The notes below the pieces were generated by a model that had not been told where the DNA came from, made no database searches, and saw only the letters and a list, made by a program, of their open reading frames with translations. A stretch of 64,000 bases of DNA from Actinomycetota bacterium (GTDB lineage Bacteria; Actinomycetota; Thermoleophilia; Gaiellales; Gaiellaceae): NCBI GenBank assembly GCA_005884575.1, contig VAWW01000013.1, forward strand, positions 1 to 64,000, given 5' to 3'. Shown here one piece after another: positions 25,803 to 34,307 of the stretch; the first letter of the stretch is position 1; every line of letters starts with the position of its first letter. Both the position numbers and the translations under genes were made by a program.

Positions 25803-26839
25803 ACCTTCCGCACCACCCGGTGGCCGAAGAGTCCCGTCGGCTTGATCAGCAACACGATCAGCAGCATCCCGAGCGCGACAGGCAGCCGCAGCTCGGACGT
25901 GACGAAGTGGACGTACGTGCCCAGCAGGTTGAGCACGACCCCCAGTGCGAGGCCCCCGACGACGGCGCCGGCGGGACTCTCGATTCCGCCGAGCACCGCT
26001 GCTGCGAACGCGTAGATCAGGATCGTGTCCATCATCGTGGGCTGCAGGAAGATCGTCGGCGCGATCATCAGGCCCGCGATCGCGCCGAGCACGGCAGCGA
26101 GACCCCAGCCGAGCGCGAGCATCGCGTTGACGCGCACTCCGACGAGACGCGCCGCGAACGGCCGCAGTGCGGCGGCGCGCATCGCGAGGCCGACCTTCGT
26201 GAACTGGAAGAACACCCAGAGCACCACGACGCTCCCGAGGGCGACGCCGATCGTCCCGAGGTCCTGGATGGAGAACGCGACGCCGCCGACGCGGATCGGC
26301 CGCGTCGGGAACGCGCTCGGAAACGACTTGATCTCCGGCGACCAGATCCACGCCGCCGCGCCCTCGAGCAGGATCAGCATCCCGATCGTCACGATCACGA
26401 CGGCGATGACGCCGCCGCCCGCCTGCTTGATCCCCATGCGTTCGAACGTCCAGTCGCGGACGAACACGGCGCCGAGCGCGAACGCGAGCAGCGCCACGCC
26501 GCCGGCGAACGCGATCCCGAGCGTCAGCACGAACGCGCCCCAGTAGCCGATCCCCCACTGCATCAGCTGCCACGCGATGTACGTCGTGAACATCGCCATC
26601 TGGCCCTGCGCGAAGTTGATCACCTCGGTCGCGCGGTAGATGAGGACGAGCGCGAGGGCGAGACTGCCGAAGATTCCCCCGGTGGCGAGACCTGCGACTG
26701 TCTGTTCCGCGAACTGATCGCTGACGAGGCTTCCGATTACGAGGGCCACGCAGGCGGCCGCGAGCAGCAAGACCACCGGCGGCGGCGCGGGAGCGCGGAG
26801 GATGCGAAGGGCCGGGCGAGTGGCGGAGGCGGCTTCCAC
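25799..26839 (-). CDS. livH: LIV-type ABC transporter permease (LivH)
   Basis: Inner-membrane permease, 346 residues from a GTG at 26839 that shares one base with the livF stop. The family segment LVLIYRATEVINFAQGQMAM is followed by about eight hydrophobic helices. The coupling region GLAMRAAALRPFAARLVGV is visible before the C-terminal half, and PAGAVVGGLALGVVLNLLG near the end is family typical. It works with LivM and the ATPases LivF/LivG of the same operon. Confidence 0.92.
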   Translation of the reverse strand: MEAASATRPALRILRAPAPPPVVLLLAAACVALVIGSLVSDQFAEQTVAGLATGGIFGSLALALVLIYRATEVINFAQGQMAMFTTYIAWQLMQWGIGYWGAFVLTLGIAFAGGVALLAFALGAVFVRDWTFERMGIKQAGGGVIAVVIVTIGMLILLEGAAAWIWSPEIKSFPSAFPTRPIRVGGVAFSIQDLGTIGVALGSVVVLWVFFQFTKVGLAMRAAALRPFAARLVGVRVNAMLALGWGLAAVLGAIAGLMIAPTIFLQPTMMDTILIYAFAAAVLGGIESPAGAVVGGLALGVVLNLLGTYVHFVTSELRLPVALGMLLIVLLIKPTGLFGHRVVRKV

Positions 26840-27509
26840 TAGTAGCCGAGGTAGCTCTTGCGGACGGACTCGTGCTCGCGCAACTCGGCGCTCGGGCCGG
26901 AGAGCACGACCTTGCCGACCTCGAGGACGTACGCCTCGTCCGCCGCCTGCAGCGCGATGTTCGCGTTCTGCTCGACGACGAGCACCGTCATCCCCTCCTC
27001 GTTCAGCTCCTTGACGATGCGGAAGATCTCCGAGACCACGAGCGGCGCGAGGCCGAGCGACGGCTCGTCGAGCAAGAGCAGCCGCGGCCGCTGCATGAAG
27101 GCGCGGGCGAGCGCGAGCATCTGCTGCTCCCCGCCGCTCAGAGTGCCGGCCTGCTGGTCGGCGCGCTCGTCGATCCACGGGAAGTACGCACGCACGCGGT
27201 CGATGTCGCCCCTGATCGATCCGTGGCGCGTATAGCCACCGAGCCGCAGGTTCTCCATCACCGTCAGCTCTGCGAACGTGCCGCGGCCCTCGGGCACATG
27301 CGCGATGCCCAGCTTCGCCACGGACTCGGGAGCGCGGCGGCCGAGCGGTTTCCCGGCGAAGCGGATGTCGCCGCTGCGCTTGACGGTGTTCGAGACCGCG
27401 CGAAGCGTCGTCGTCTTCCCCGCTCCGTTCGCTTCAGCGAGACGCCGTGCAACGCCTTGATCGGTCCGTAGCGCGCCTCGACGTTCTCGAGCTCAAGCAG
27501 CGGGGGCAT
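26839..27509 (-). pseudogene. livF: LIV-type ABC ATPase (LivF), frameshifted just before Walker A
   Basis: Cytosolic ATPase subunit. The N-terminus (ATG 27509) reads MPPLLELENVEARYGPIKAL and HGVSL. In another frame it resumes at ANGAGKTTTLRAV (most of Walker A) and continues to GTLSGGEQQMLALARAF (signature), LLLLDEPSLGLAPL (Walker B) and the stop at 26839. About 11 codons plus one base expected between HGVSL and ANGAGK (the strand ending in the first Gly of Walker A) are missing. If real, the subunit could not be made full length; initiation at GTG 27321 would lack Walker A. The rest of the operon is intact, so an assembly deletion is quite possible. The start overlaps livG by 17 nt. Confidence 0.8.
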
Positions 27510-28233
27510 CGATCTCCCCGCCGAGGTATGCCTCGATCACCGTCGGGTCGCGCTGCACCTCCGCGGGCGTGCCGCTCGCGATAGTCCGGCCGAAGTTGAG
27601 CACGTGCACCCAGTCGGAGACCTTCATCACGAGGCTCATGTGGTGCTCGACGAGCAGCACCGTCAGCTTCAGCTCGTCGCGGAGGCGCCGGATGAAGCCT
27701 CCGAGCTCCTCGACCTCTTCGTGGTTGAGGCCGCCCGCCGGCTCGTCGAGCAGCAGCAGGCGCGGCTGTGACGCGAGCGCGCGGGCGAGCTCGACGCGCT
27801 TCAGGGTGCCGAACGGAAGCCCTACGGCGGGCCGCTCGGCGAGTGCGCGCAGGCCGACGAGCTCGAGCGTCTCCTCCGCACGCGTGCGCACGCGGTGCTC
27901 CGGTTCGAAGCGCGAGCTCGCGTGCGCGCCGACCAGGACGTTCTCGAGCACGGTCATCGTGGGGAAGACCTCGACGTTCTGGAAGGTGCGCGCGATCCCG
28001 TGCTTGACGATTCGATACGGCGGCGTCCGCAGGAGTGACTTCCCGTCGAACTCGACCTCGCCCTCGTCCGGCCGGTAGAGGCGGGTGATGACGTTGAACG
28101 CGGTCGTCTTCCCGGCGCCGTTCGGGCCGATCAGGCCGACGATCCTGCCCTCGTCGACCTCGAGCGACACGTTGTCGAGGGCGACGATGCCGCCGAATCG
28201 GAGCCGAACCTCCCGCATCGAAAGGAGCCCCAT
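27493..28233 (-). CDS. livG: LIV-type ABC ATPase (LivG)
   Basis: Cytosolic ATPase subunit of the HAAT importer. 246 residues with Walker A GPNGAGKTTAFNVI, the LivG-type segment GIARTFQNVEVFPTMTV, a divergent signature LPFGTLKRVELARAL, Walker B LLLLDEPAGGLNHEE and the switch His in LLVEHHMSLV. The start is the ATG at 28233 or the second Met at 28218. It is the first cistron of livG-livF-livH-livM-binding protein, divergent from an SDR 31 nt away, so the operon promoter must overlap the divergent gene's. Confidence 0.92.
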   Translation of the reverse strand: MGLLSMREVRLRFGGIVALDNVSLEVDEGRIVGLIGPNGAGKTTAFNVITRLYRPDEGEVEFDGKSLLRTPPYRIVKHGIARTFQNVEVFPTMTVLENVLVGAHASSRFEPEHRVRTRAEETLELVGLRALAERPAVGLPFGTLKRVELARALASQPRLLLLDEPAGGLNHEEVEELGGFIRRLRDELKLTVLLVEHHMSLVMKVSDWVHVLNFGRTIASGTPAEVQRDPTVIEAYLGGEIDAPAA

Positions 28234-28264
28234 GTGACGCGCAAGCCTAATATGGTCGTCCGCG

Positions 28265-29200
28265 ATGCCCAAGCTGGAAGGCAAGGTGGCGATCGTCACC
28301 GGGGCGGGCCGCGGGATCGGGCGGGAGCATGCGCTCGCGCTCGCCCGGGCGGGAGCGAAGGTGCTCGTGAACGACCTCGGCGCCTCGCTCGGCGGCGAGG
28401 GCGCCGACGTGACGCCCGCGCAGGGGATCGTCGCGGAGATCAGGGCGCTCGGCTGCCAGGCCTCGGTGAATGCGGACGATGTCGCCGACTTCGCCGGGGC
28501 GAAGCGGCTGGTCGGCCAGGCGATCGAGGAGCTCGGCGGCCTCGACATCCTCGTCAACAACGCCGGCATCCTCCGCGATCGCATGCTCGTGAACATGGAG
28601 GAGGACGAGTGGGACGCGGTGATCGGCGTCCACCTGAAGGGGCACTTCGCGCCGACCCGGCACGCGGCCGCGTACTGGCGCGAGCGCTCGAAGGCGGGCG
28701 AGCAGGTGCGCGCGCGTGTGATCAACACGTCGAGCCCGTCCGGAGTCTTCGGCAACGTCGGCCAGGCGAATTACGGCGCGGCGAAGGCGGGGATCGCGGC
28801 GTTCACGGTGATCGCGGCGCAAGAGCTGGGACGCTACGGCGTCACGGTCAACTGTCTTGCGCCGAATGCGCGGACGCGGATGACGGAGTCCGCGTTCGGC
28901 GAGTTGCCGCCGCCCGACGGCGGCTACGACCCGCTCGATCCCAAGCACAACTCCCCGATCGTCGTCGCGCTCTGCGCGGACGAGGCACAGGGCATCACGG
29001 GCCAGGTGTTCTTCGTGTACGGGGGTGCCGTCAACGCGCTGCGCGGGTGGGAGGCCGGCGAGCTGTTCCTGGCCGAGGAGGGCTGGGAGCCGGACGCGTT
29101 GCTCGCCGAGCTGCTGGCGCGGTTCCCGGACGGCGCCGAGCCCACGGGGATGCTCGAAGGGATGCGGCGTGCCGGCGGCCGCTCGATCCGCGATACCTAG
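28265..29200 (+). CDS. SDR family 3-hydroxyacyl-CoA dehydrogenase-like protein
   Basis: NAD(P)-dependent Rossmann-fold oxidoreductase, 311 residues. TGAGRGIGREHALALA, NDLGASLGGEG, LVNNAGILRDRM, the catalytic Ser in NTSSPSGVFGN and Tyr-Lys in NYGAAKAG are all visible. The NDLG loop and the insert resemble the dehydrogenase domain of peroxisomal-type multifunctional enzyme 2, so oxidation of 3-hydroxyacyl-CoA in beta-oxidation is the likely role. It is followed by a MaoC hydratase and a thiolase, giving a complete hydration-dehydrogenation-thiolysis set. Confidence 0.88.
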   Translation: MPKLEGKVAIVTGAGRGIGREHALALARAGAKVLVNDLGASLGGEGADVTPAQGIVAEIRALGCQASVNADDVADFAGAKRLVGQAIEELGGLDILVNNAGILRDRMLVNMEEDEWDAVIGVHLKGHFAPTRHAAAYWRERSKAGEQVRARVINTSSPSGVFGNVGQANYGAAKAGIAAFTVIAAQELGRYGVTVNCLAPNARTRMTESAFGELPPPDGGYDPLDPKHNSPIVVALCADEAQGITGQVFFVYGGAVNALRGWEAGELFLAEEGWEPDALLAELLARFPDGAEPTGMLEGMRRAGGRSIRDT

Positions 29201-29210
29201 AATCCACGGC

Positions 29211-29663
29211 GTGCCGACGACGCTGACGCTGGCAGAGCTCGAGCAGTCGGGCGAGCGGGAGCTCGGGACGAGCGACTGGCACACGATCGGCCAGCGGCAG
29301 ATCGATCTGTTCGCCGAGGCGACCGGGGACCGTCAGTGGATCCACACCAATCCGGAGCGGGCGGCAGCCGGGCCGTTCGGGACGACGGTCGCCCACGGCT
29401 ACCTGACGCTGTCGCTCCTGCCGATGCTGCTCGCCGAGGTGATCTCGGTCAGCGACGCGCAGATGGGCGTCAACTACGGGACGGAGAAGCTACGGTTCAC
29501 GGCGCCGGTGCCTTCGGGCTCGCGCGTGCGGCTGCACGCGAAGCTGTTGCGCGCCGAGCGGCGCGGGCCGGGTGTCGTGTACACCGTCGGCGTGCAGATC
29601 CAGGTCGAGGATCAGGAGAAGCCGGCGCTCGTCGGAGAGGTGGTCTACCTCGCCGCCGGGTGA
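29211..29663 (+). CDS. MaoC-family enoyl-CoA hydratase (hotdog)
   Basis: 150 residues from a GTG at 29211. The hydratase-2-type motif is QIDLFAEATGDRQWIHTNPE (catalytic Asp and His), followed by GTTVAHGYLTLSLLP and VNYGTEKLRFTAPVPSG. Likely adds water to trans-2-enoyl-CoA to give the (R)-3-hydroxyacyl-CoA, which the adjacent MFE-2-like SDR could oxidise. It starts 10 nt after the SDR stop; the thiolase frame begins right at its stop. Confidence 0.92.
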   Translation: MPTTLTLAELEQSGERELGTSDWHTIGQRQIDLFAEATGDRQWIHTNPERAAAGPFGTTVAHGYLTLSLLPMLLAEVISVSDAQMGVNYGTEKLRFTAPVPSGSRVRLHAKLLRAERRGPGVVYTVGVQIQVEDQEKPALVGEVVYLAAG

Positions 29664-30804
29664 CGCGGTCATCGTTGCCGCCGCTCGGACGCCGATCGGT
29701 CGGGCGCGGAAGGGATCGCTCGTCGACGCGCGCCCGGACGATCTGGCCGCGTTCGCGATCTCGGCGGCGCTCGACAAGGTGCGGGAGCTGCCGCGCGAAG
29801 AGATCCTCGACGTGATGGTCGGGTGCGGATTCCCGCAGGACCGGCAGGGGATGAACCTCGCGCGCCGGGCCGCGCTGCTGGCCGGCCTGCCGGAGACCGT
29901 GCCCGGCACGACGGTCAACCGCTTCTGCGCCTCGAGCCTACAGACGATCCGCATGGCCTTCCACGCGGTGCGAGCGGGCGAGGGCGACGCGTTCGTCGCG
30001 GCGGGCGTCGAGTCGATCTCGCAGGTCAACGGCTATCCGAAGGACGCCGAGGAGCTGCATCCGAAGCTGTTCGGCGACGACGCGCCGATCGCGAACGTCT
30101 ACATCCCGATGGGTCTCACGGCGGAGAACGTCGCGGAGCGCTGGAACGTCTCGCGCGAGGACATGGACCGCTACGCGCAGCGCTCGCAGGAGCGCGCCGT
30201 CGCGGCGCAGGAGAGCGGCTTCTTCGACCGCGAGGTGACGCCGTACGACGGCGTCTTGCGCGACGACGGGCCGCGGGCGAGCTCGACACTGGAGAAGCTC
30301 GCCGAGCTCGAGCCCGCGTTCAAGCCGGACGGCAAGGTGACGGCGGGGAACTCGTGTCCGCTCAACGACGGCGCGGCGGCGGTCGTCGTCATGTCGGCGT
30401 CGCGCGCGGCGGAGCTCGGCCTGCGGCCGCGCGCGCGGATCGTCGCGTCGTCGGTGTCCGGTGTCGCGCCCGAGATCATGGGCGTCGGCCCGATCGAGGC
30501 GGTACGGCGTGTCCTGAAACAGGCGCGGATGACGATCGACGACGTCGACGTGGTGGAGCTGAACGAGGCGTTCGCCGCGCAGGTGCTCCCCGTGTGCCGC
30601 GAGATCGGCGTCGACCCCTTCGGCGACAAGCTCAATCCGCACGGCGGAGCGATCGCGCTCGGCCACCCGTACGGAATGACGGGCGCGCGGATCATGAACA
30701 CGCTGCTGAACGACCTCGATACGCTCGATGGGACGATCGGCCTGGAGACGATGTGCGTCGGCGGCGGCCAGGGGATGGCGATGATCGTGGAGCGGCTGAG
30801 CTGA
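29659..30804 (+). CDS. Acetyl-CoA C-acyltransferase (thiolase), start codon unclear
   Basis: Cleaves 3-ketoacyl-CoA with CoA to close a beta-oxidation round. The active-site Cys is in NRFCASSLQT, the His in GGAIALGHPYGMTGAR and the second Cys in CVGGGQGMAM. The conserved N-terminus DAVIVAAARTPIGRARKGS begins at 29662, but no ATG, GTG or TTG lies in frame close before it; the nearest upstream GTG (29572) would add 30 non-thiolase residues overlapping MaoC. A sequence such as GTGACCGAC before GCGGTC would give a normal MTDAVIV start, so about 4 nt may be missing. Otherwise full length. Confidence 0.88.
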   Translation, partial: GDAVIVAAARTPIGRARKGSLVDARPDDLAAFAISAALDKVRELPREEILDVMVGCGFPQDRQGMNLARRAALLAGLPETVPGTTVNRFCASSLQTIRMAFHAVRAGEGDAFVAAGVESISQVNGYPKDAEELHPKLFGDDAPIANVYIPMGLTAENVAERWNVSREDMDRYAQRSQERAVAAQESGFFDREVTPYDGVLRDDGPRASSTLEKLAELEPAFKPDGKVTAGNSCPLNDGAAAVVVMSASRAAELGLRPRARIVASSVSGVAPEIMGVGPIEAVRRVLKQARMTIDDVDVVELNEAFAAQVLPVCREIGVDPFGDKLNPHGGAIALGHPYGMTGARIMNTLLNDLDTLDGTIGLETMCVGGGQGMAMIVERLS

Positions 30805-31586
30805 GTGACCGGTCGCTGCGCGAGACCTTCGACGCGTTTCCCGAGGCGTACGACCGTGCGCGGCCGACGTACCCGGCGGCGGTCTTCGACGATCTCGCGT
30901 CGCTCGCGCGGCTGGGCCCGGGCGCGCGGGTCCTCGAGATCGGGCCCGGGACCGGCCAGGCGACGCAGCCGCTCGCAGAGCGCGGCTTCCGCGTCACCGG
31001 CATCGAGCTCGGCGCCGGCCTCGCCGCGGTCGCGCGGCGCAAGCTGGCCGCATTCCCGGAGGTGGAGATCGTCAATGCGGACTTCGAGACGTGGGAGGCG
31101 GCCGAGGCCGGTTTCGACGCTGTCGTCGCGTTCACGGCGTTCCACTGGATCGACCCGGAGCTCGCGTTCGAGAAGTCGGCGCGCCTCCTGCGCCGTGGCG
31201 GCGCGCTCGCCGTCGTCGCGACGAGTCACGTGTTGCCGGAGGAGGGCGATCCGTTCTTCGTCGAGGTCCAGGAGGAGTACGAGGCAATTGCGCCGAGCGA
31301 GGCCAACGTGCCGCCGCCGCGTCCCGAGGACGCGTCCGACCTGCGCGCGGAGATCCTCGCGAGCGGATTCTTCGGCGCCGTCGAAGTCAGGCGTCACAGC
31401 TGGGACGTGACGTACACGGCGGACGAGTACATCGCCGTCCTCGAGACGTACTCGGGTCACCACGCGTACGGCGACAAGGCGCGGGAGCTGCTCAATGAGC
31501 GCATCCACCGCCGCATCTCGGCGCGCCCCGCCGGCACCGTCCGGAAGTCGTATCTCGCAACGCTGCACGTCGCGCCGCGGCTGTAG
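30801..31586 (+). CDS. Class I SAM-dependent methyltransferase
   Basis: About 261 residues. SAM-binding motif I is RVLEIGPGTGQATQPLAE, followed by FRVTGIELGAGLA (motif II acidic) and FDAVVAFTAFHWIDPE. The family N-terminus SLRETFDAFPEAYDRARPTY is intact, but the only codon in position to start it is a CTG at 30801 overlapping the thiolase stop. A GTG at 30805 is out of frame. The methyl acceptor is unknown; it may not belong to the beta-oxidation pathway. A 7-6-7 palindrome follows 15 nt after the stop. Confidence 0.8.
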   Translation: MSDRSLRETFDAFPEAYDRARPTYPAAVFDDLASLARLGPGARVLEIGPGTGQATQPLAERGFRVTGIELGAGLAAVARRKLAAFPEVEIVNADFETWEAAEAGFDAVVAFTAFHWIDPELAFEKSARLLRRGGALAVVATSHVLPEEGDPFFVEVQEEYEAIAPSEANVPPPRPEDASDLRAEILASGFFGAVEVRRHSWDVTYTADEYIAVLETYSGHHAYGDKARELLNERIHRRISARPAGTVRKSYLATLHVAPRL

Positions 31587-31600
31587 GCCCTGTGGACGAA

Positions 31601-31620
31601 TCGTCACACTTTCGTGACGA
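31601..31620. terminator. Palindrome TCGTCAC-N6-GTGACGA between convergent genes
   Basis: A perfect 7-6-7 inverted repeat with the same arms and spacing as 6975-6994. It lies between the ends of the methyltransferase (+) and the histidine phosphatase (-), where a bidirectional terminator is expected. No T-run flanks it. Confidence 0.45.
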
Positions 31621-31709
31621 AGGACATCTGGCGAGCGGCTGCACGCTCGGGTTACGCTCATGCGTGAGCAGGGGGAGGGTCGGGACCCGAGTTAACTCGC
31701 GTGTACCAT

Positions 31710-32363
31710 CTAAGGCGCGGGCCGGTACTGGGCCCAGTACTCCTCCATCGTCGTCGTGCGCGCCGGCGCGAGTGGGTCGTACGGGACGTAGTTCACGGTT
31801 CGCACGACCCAGCCGTCGTCGCCGAGGTCGAGCACGTTGATGCAGCACGGCGCCTGCTCGAAGCCGCCGAAGTACGCGCGGCCGCCGGCCAGCGCCCGCG
31901 ACAGGATCACTCGGTTCACCGCGCCGTGGAGCACGGCAAGCGCCGTCTCCCAGTCCTCTGCGACCAGCCGCTCCAACGCAGGCAGCACCCGGTCGAGCAG
32001 CTCCTGCAGCGTCTCGCCGCCGAGGAAGCGCGCCGCTTCGTCGCGCACGCGGAGCGCGCCGACGAACGCCTGCTCGACCTCGTCCTCGGCGAGATCGGCA
32101 AGCCGGCCGCCCTCCCACTCCCGGAGCTCCGCCCACGACTCCGCTCCGAGGCCGGGCGCGACAATCCGCGCTGTCTCGATCGTCCGCGGCAACCCGCTCG
32201 TGACGACACGGTCGAGCTCGATCCCGGCGAGCGCGGCCCGGGCGGCCTCCGCCTGCTGCCGGCCGCGATTCGTGAGCGCGACCTCCTGCTGGCGAAACGG
32301 CATTCCGTCGTCGGCGAAGTACGACACCTCCGCGTGGCGCATCAGGTAGAGACGACGGCGCAT
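31710..32363 (-). CDS. Histidine phosphatase (phosphoglycerate-mutase-like)
   Basis: 217 residues with the RHG-type phospho-histidine motif LMRHAEVSYF at residues 7-16 (RHA in place of RHG), SGLPRTIETARIV and the second catalytic His in VLHGAVNRVILS. A phosphatase or mutase for a small phosphate ester or phosphoprotein; the substrate cannot be read from the sequence. Convergent with the methyltransferase and divergent (20 nt) from the acyl-CoA dehydrogenase at 32384. It might remove a phosphate made by the kinase-like domain at 35.9 kb, but no motif proves it. Confidence 0.88.
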   Translation of the reverse strand: MRRRLYLMRHAEVSYFADDGMPFRQQEVALTNRGRQQAEAARAALAGIELDRVVTSGLPRTIETARIVAPGLGAESWAELREWEGGRLADLAEDEVEQAFVGALRVRDEAARFLGGETLQELLDRVLPALERLVAEDWETALAVLHGAVNRVILSRALAGGRAYFGGFEQAPCCINVLDLGDDGWVVRTVNYVPYDPLAPARTTTMEEYWAQYRPAP

Positions 32364-32383
32364 GAGCGTGCGATGCTACGTGC

Positions 32384-33589
32384 ATGGCGGCGACCGATCT
32401 CGCTTCGACGGACTTCGCCGCGCTGCGCGCCGAGTACCGCACCTTCATGGACGAGCACGTCTACCCGAACGAACAGGTGCTCGCGCGCGAGGACGACGCC
32501 GCAGACGCCCTGATCGCGGAGCTCCGCGGACGCGCCAAGGAGGCCGGCCTCTGGGCGCCGCACCTGCCGCCCGACGCCGGCGGCACCGGCCACGGCTTCC
32601 TCGCCTACGCCCACCTGAACGAGGAGATCGGACGCGTGACGTGGGCGCAGCTCGTCTTCAACTGCCAGGCGCCCGACGCGGGCAACGGGGAGATCCTCCA
32701 CCTGTTCGGCACAGAGGAGCAGAAGGAGCGCTTCCTGCGTCCGCTCGTCGAAGGCGAGACACGGTCGTTTTTCTCGATGACCGAGCCGGAGGTCTCCGGT
32801 GCCGACCCGACCGGTTTGCGCACAACTGCCGTGCTCGACGGTGACGAGTGGGTGATCAACGGACACAAGTGGTTCTCGTCCGGCGCGGAAGGCGCGGGCT
32901 TCGGGATCGTCATGGCCGCGACCGAACCCGACGCGGGGCCGTACGAACGAATGAGCCAGATCCTCGTTCCCGCCGAGACCAAGGGGATCGAGATCAGGCC
33001 GGTGCCGATCCTCGGCCACCCCGGCCGCGGCTGGTCGACGCACTGCGAGGTGTGGTACCGCGACGTGCGCGTCCCGGCCGAGAACGTCCTCGGCGGCCGC
33101 GGCGCGGGCTTCCTGATCGCCCAGAAGCGGCTCGGCCCCGGCCGGATCCACCACGTCATGCGCTGGCTCGGCCAGATGCAGCGGGCGTTCGACCTGATGT
33201 GCACGCGCGCGCTCGAGCGCGAGGCGTTCGGCGGCAAGCTCGCGGACAAGCAGACGATCCAGAACTGGATCGCCGACTCAGCGGCGGAGATCCAGGCCTG
33301 CCGGCTGCTCACGCTCGACGCCGCCCACAAGATCGACGCCGGCGACGAGGCGCGCGTCGAGATCTCGCTGATCAAATTCTACGCGGCGAAGGTGCTGACC
33401 GACGTGATCGACCGCGCCCTCCAGGTGCACGGCGCCCTCGGACTGACGGACAGGTCGCCGCTGGGCCACATGTATCAGATGGCCCGCGGCGCACACATCT
33501 ACGACGGCCCCGATGAGGTGCATCGCATGGTTGTCTCGCGGCGGATCCTCAAGGCCTTCGCCGACGGCGAGGGCTGGCAGTTCAACTAG
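32384..33589 (+). CDS. Acyl-CoA dehydrogenase (ACAD10/11-like)
   Basis: 401-residue FAD enzyme. The flavin/substrate motif is FFSMTEPEVSGADPTGL, then VINGHKWFSSGAEGAGF, and the C-terminal part contains ALQVHGALGLTDRSPLGHMYQ. The TEPEVSGAD(P/T) form and the GRIHHVMRWLGQMQRAFD segment are typical of the ACAD10/11 branch. Human ACAD11 uses a fused kinase domain to process 4-hydroxy acids. Here a phosphotransferase domain of that general type is encoded 2.3 kb downstream. Substrate unproven. Its end overlaps the convergent acetyltransferase by 8 nt. Confidence 0.9.
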   Translation: MAATDLASTDFAALRAEYRTFMDEHVYPNEQVLAREDDAADALIAELRGRAKEAGLWAPHLPPDAGGTGHGFLAYAHLNEEIGRVTWAQLVFNCQAPDAGNGEILHLFGTEEQKERFLRPLVEGETRSFFSMTEPEVSGADPTGLRTTAVLDGDEWVINGHKWFSSGAEGAGFGIVMAATEPDAGPYERMSQILVPAETKGIEIRPVPILGHPGRGWSTHCEVWYRDVRVPAENVLGGRGAGFLIAQKRLGPGRIHHVMRWLGQMQRAFDLMCTRALEREAFGGKLADKQTIQNWIADSAAEIQACRLLTLDAAHKIDAGDEARVEISLIKFYAAKVLTDVIDRALQVHGALGLTDRSPLGHMYQMARGAHIYDGPDEVHRMVVSRRILKAFADGEGWQFN

Positions 33590-34307
33590 GCCGCTGCCAC
33601 TGGCGGAGCGCACCCACTTGCTCGAAGCCAAGCCTCCGGTAGAGGTTCTCCGCCTCGGGACTGGGGCTCAGCGACGCCGGAACCACAGGATCGATGAGAG
33701 CGCGAGTCAACGCCGACCCATAGCCGCGTCCCCGAGCGGATGCAACCGTCGTCACGCCGTAGATGCCGACGACCGCGTCGGTGCGGTAGCTCATTGCCGC
33801 GGCGACGGCGTCCCCGCCGACCCGGCCGGTCAGCATCGTCATGCGCGGGTCGTCCAGAATCGAGGCGGGATGAAGCGATCCCGTTTCGACGGCCGCGTCG
33901 TCGCCTCCGAAGCCGCGCACGCTGACGCGCTCGAACTCGGCGACCTCGGCAGGTGTCGACACGCGCACGACCTCGAGCTCCGGCGGGACCGCCCCGGCTG
34001 GAATCGGTCCGGCGGGACGCACGAACCACGGCTCGCGTGCCGTCGCGGCTCTACCGTCGCGATCGCGCTCGACGAAGCCGAACGGCTCCAGGTCGAGCGT
34101 CGACCAGGAGTCGCACACCGTTCCCTGTGTCTCGCTGACGGCTGTCGCGGAGACATCCGGCGCGAGCGCGATCGCACCGAAGTAGATGAACGGCGGCGCA
34201 TCGACCGCGCGCCACACGGAGTCGCTGCGCTCCGACCGCAGCCCGAGCGCGGCGAGCCACGACGCGTGCCACGCTGCGACGACGTCCGCGCAGAACGCGA
34301 CGGTCAT
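33582..34307 (-). CDS. GNAT-family N-acetyltransferase
   Basis: 241 residues from the ATG at 34307. The C-terminal half is a clear GNAT domain: GIYGVTTVASARGRGYGSAL (acetyl-CoA pyrophosphate loop RGRGYG) and LSPSPEAENLYRRLGFEQVG. The N-terminal half is a weakly conserved GNAT-like lobe (CADVVAAWHASWLAALGLRS). Substrate unknown. The ATGA overlap with the SDR stop couples it to that gene. Confidence 0.85.
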   Translation of the reverse strand: MTVAFCADVVAAWHASWLAALGLRSERSDSVWRAVDAPPFIYFGAIALAPDVSATAVSETQGTVCDSWSTLDLEPFGFVERDRDGRAATAREPWFVRPAGPIPAGAVPPELEVVRVSTPAEVAEFERVSVRGFGGDDAAVETGSLHPASILDDPRMTMLTGRVGGDAVAAAMSYRTDAVVGIYGVTTVASARGRGYGSALTRALIDPVVPASLSPSPEAENLYRRLGFEQVGALRQWQRPS

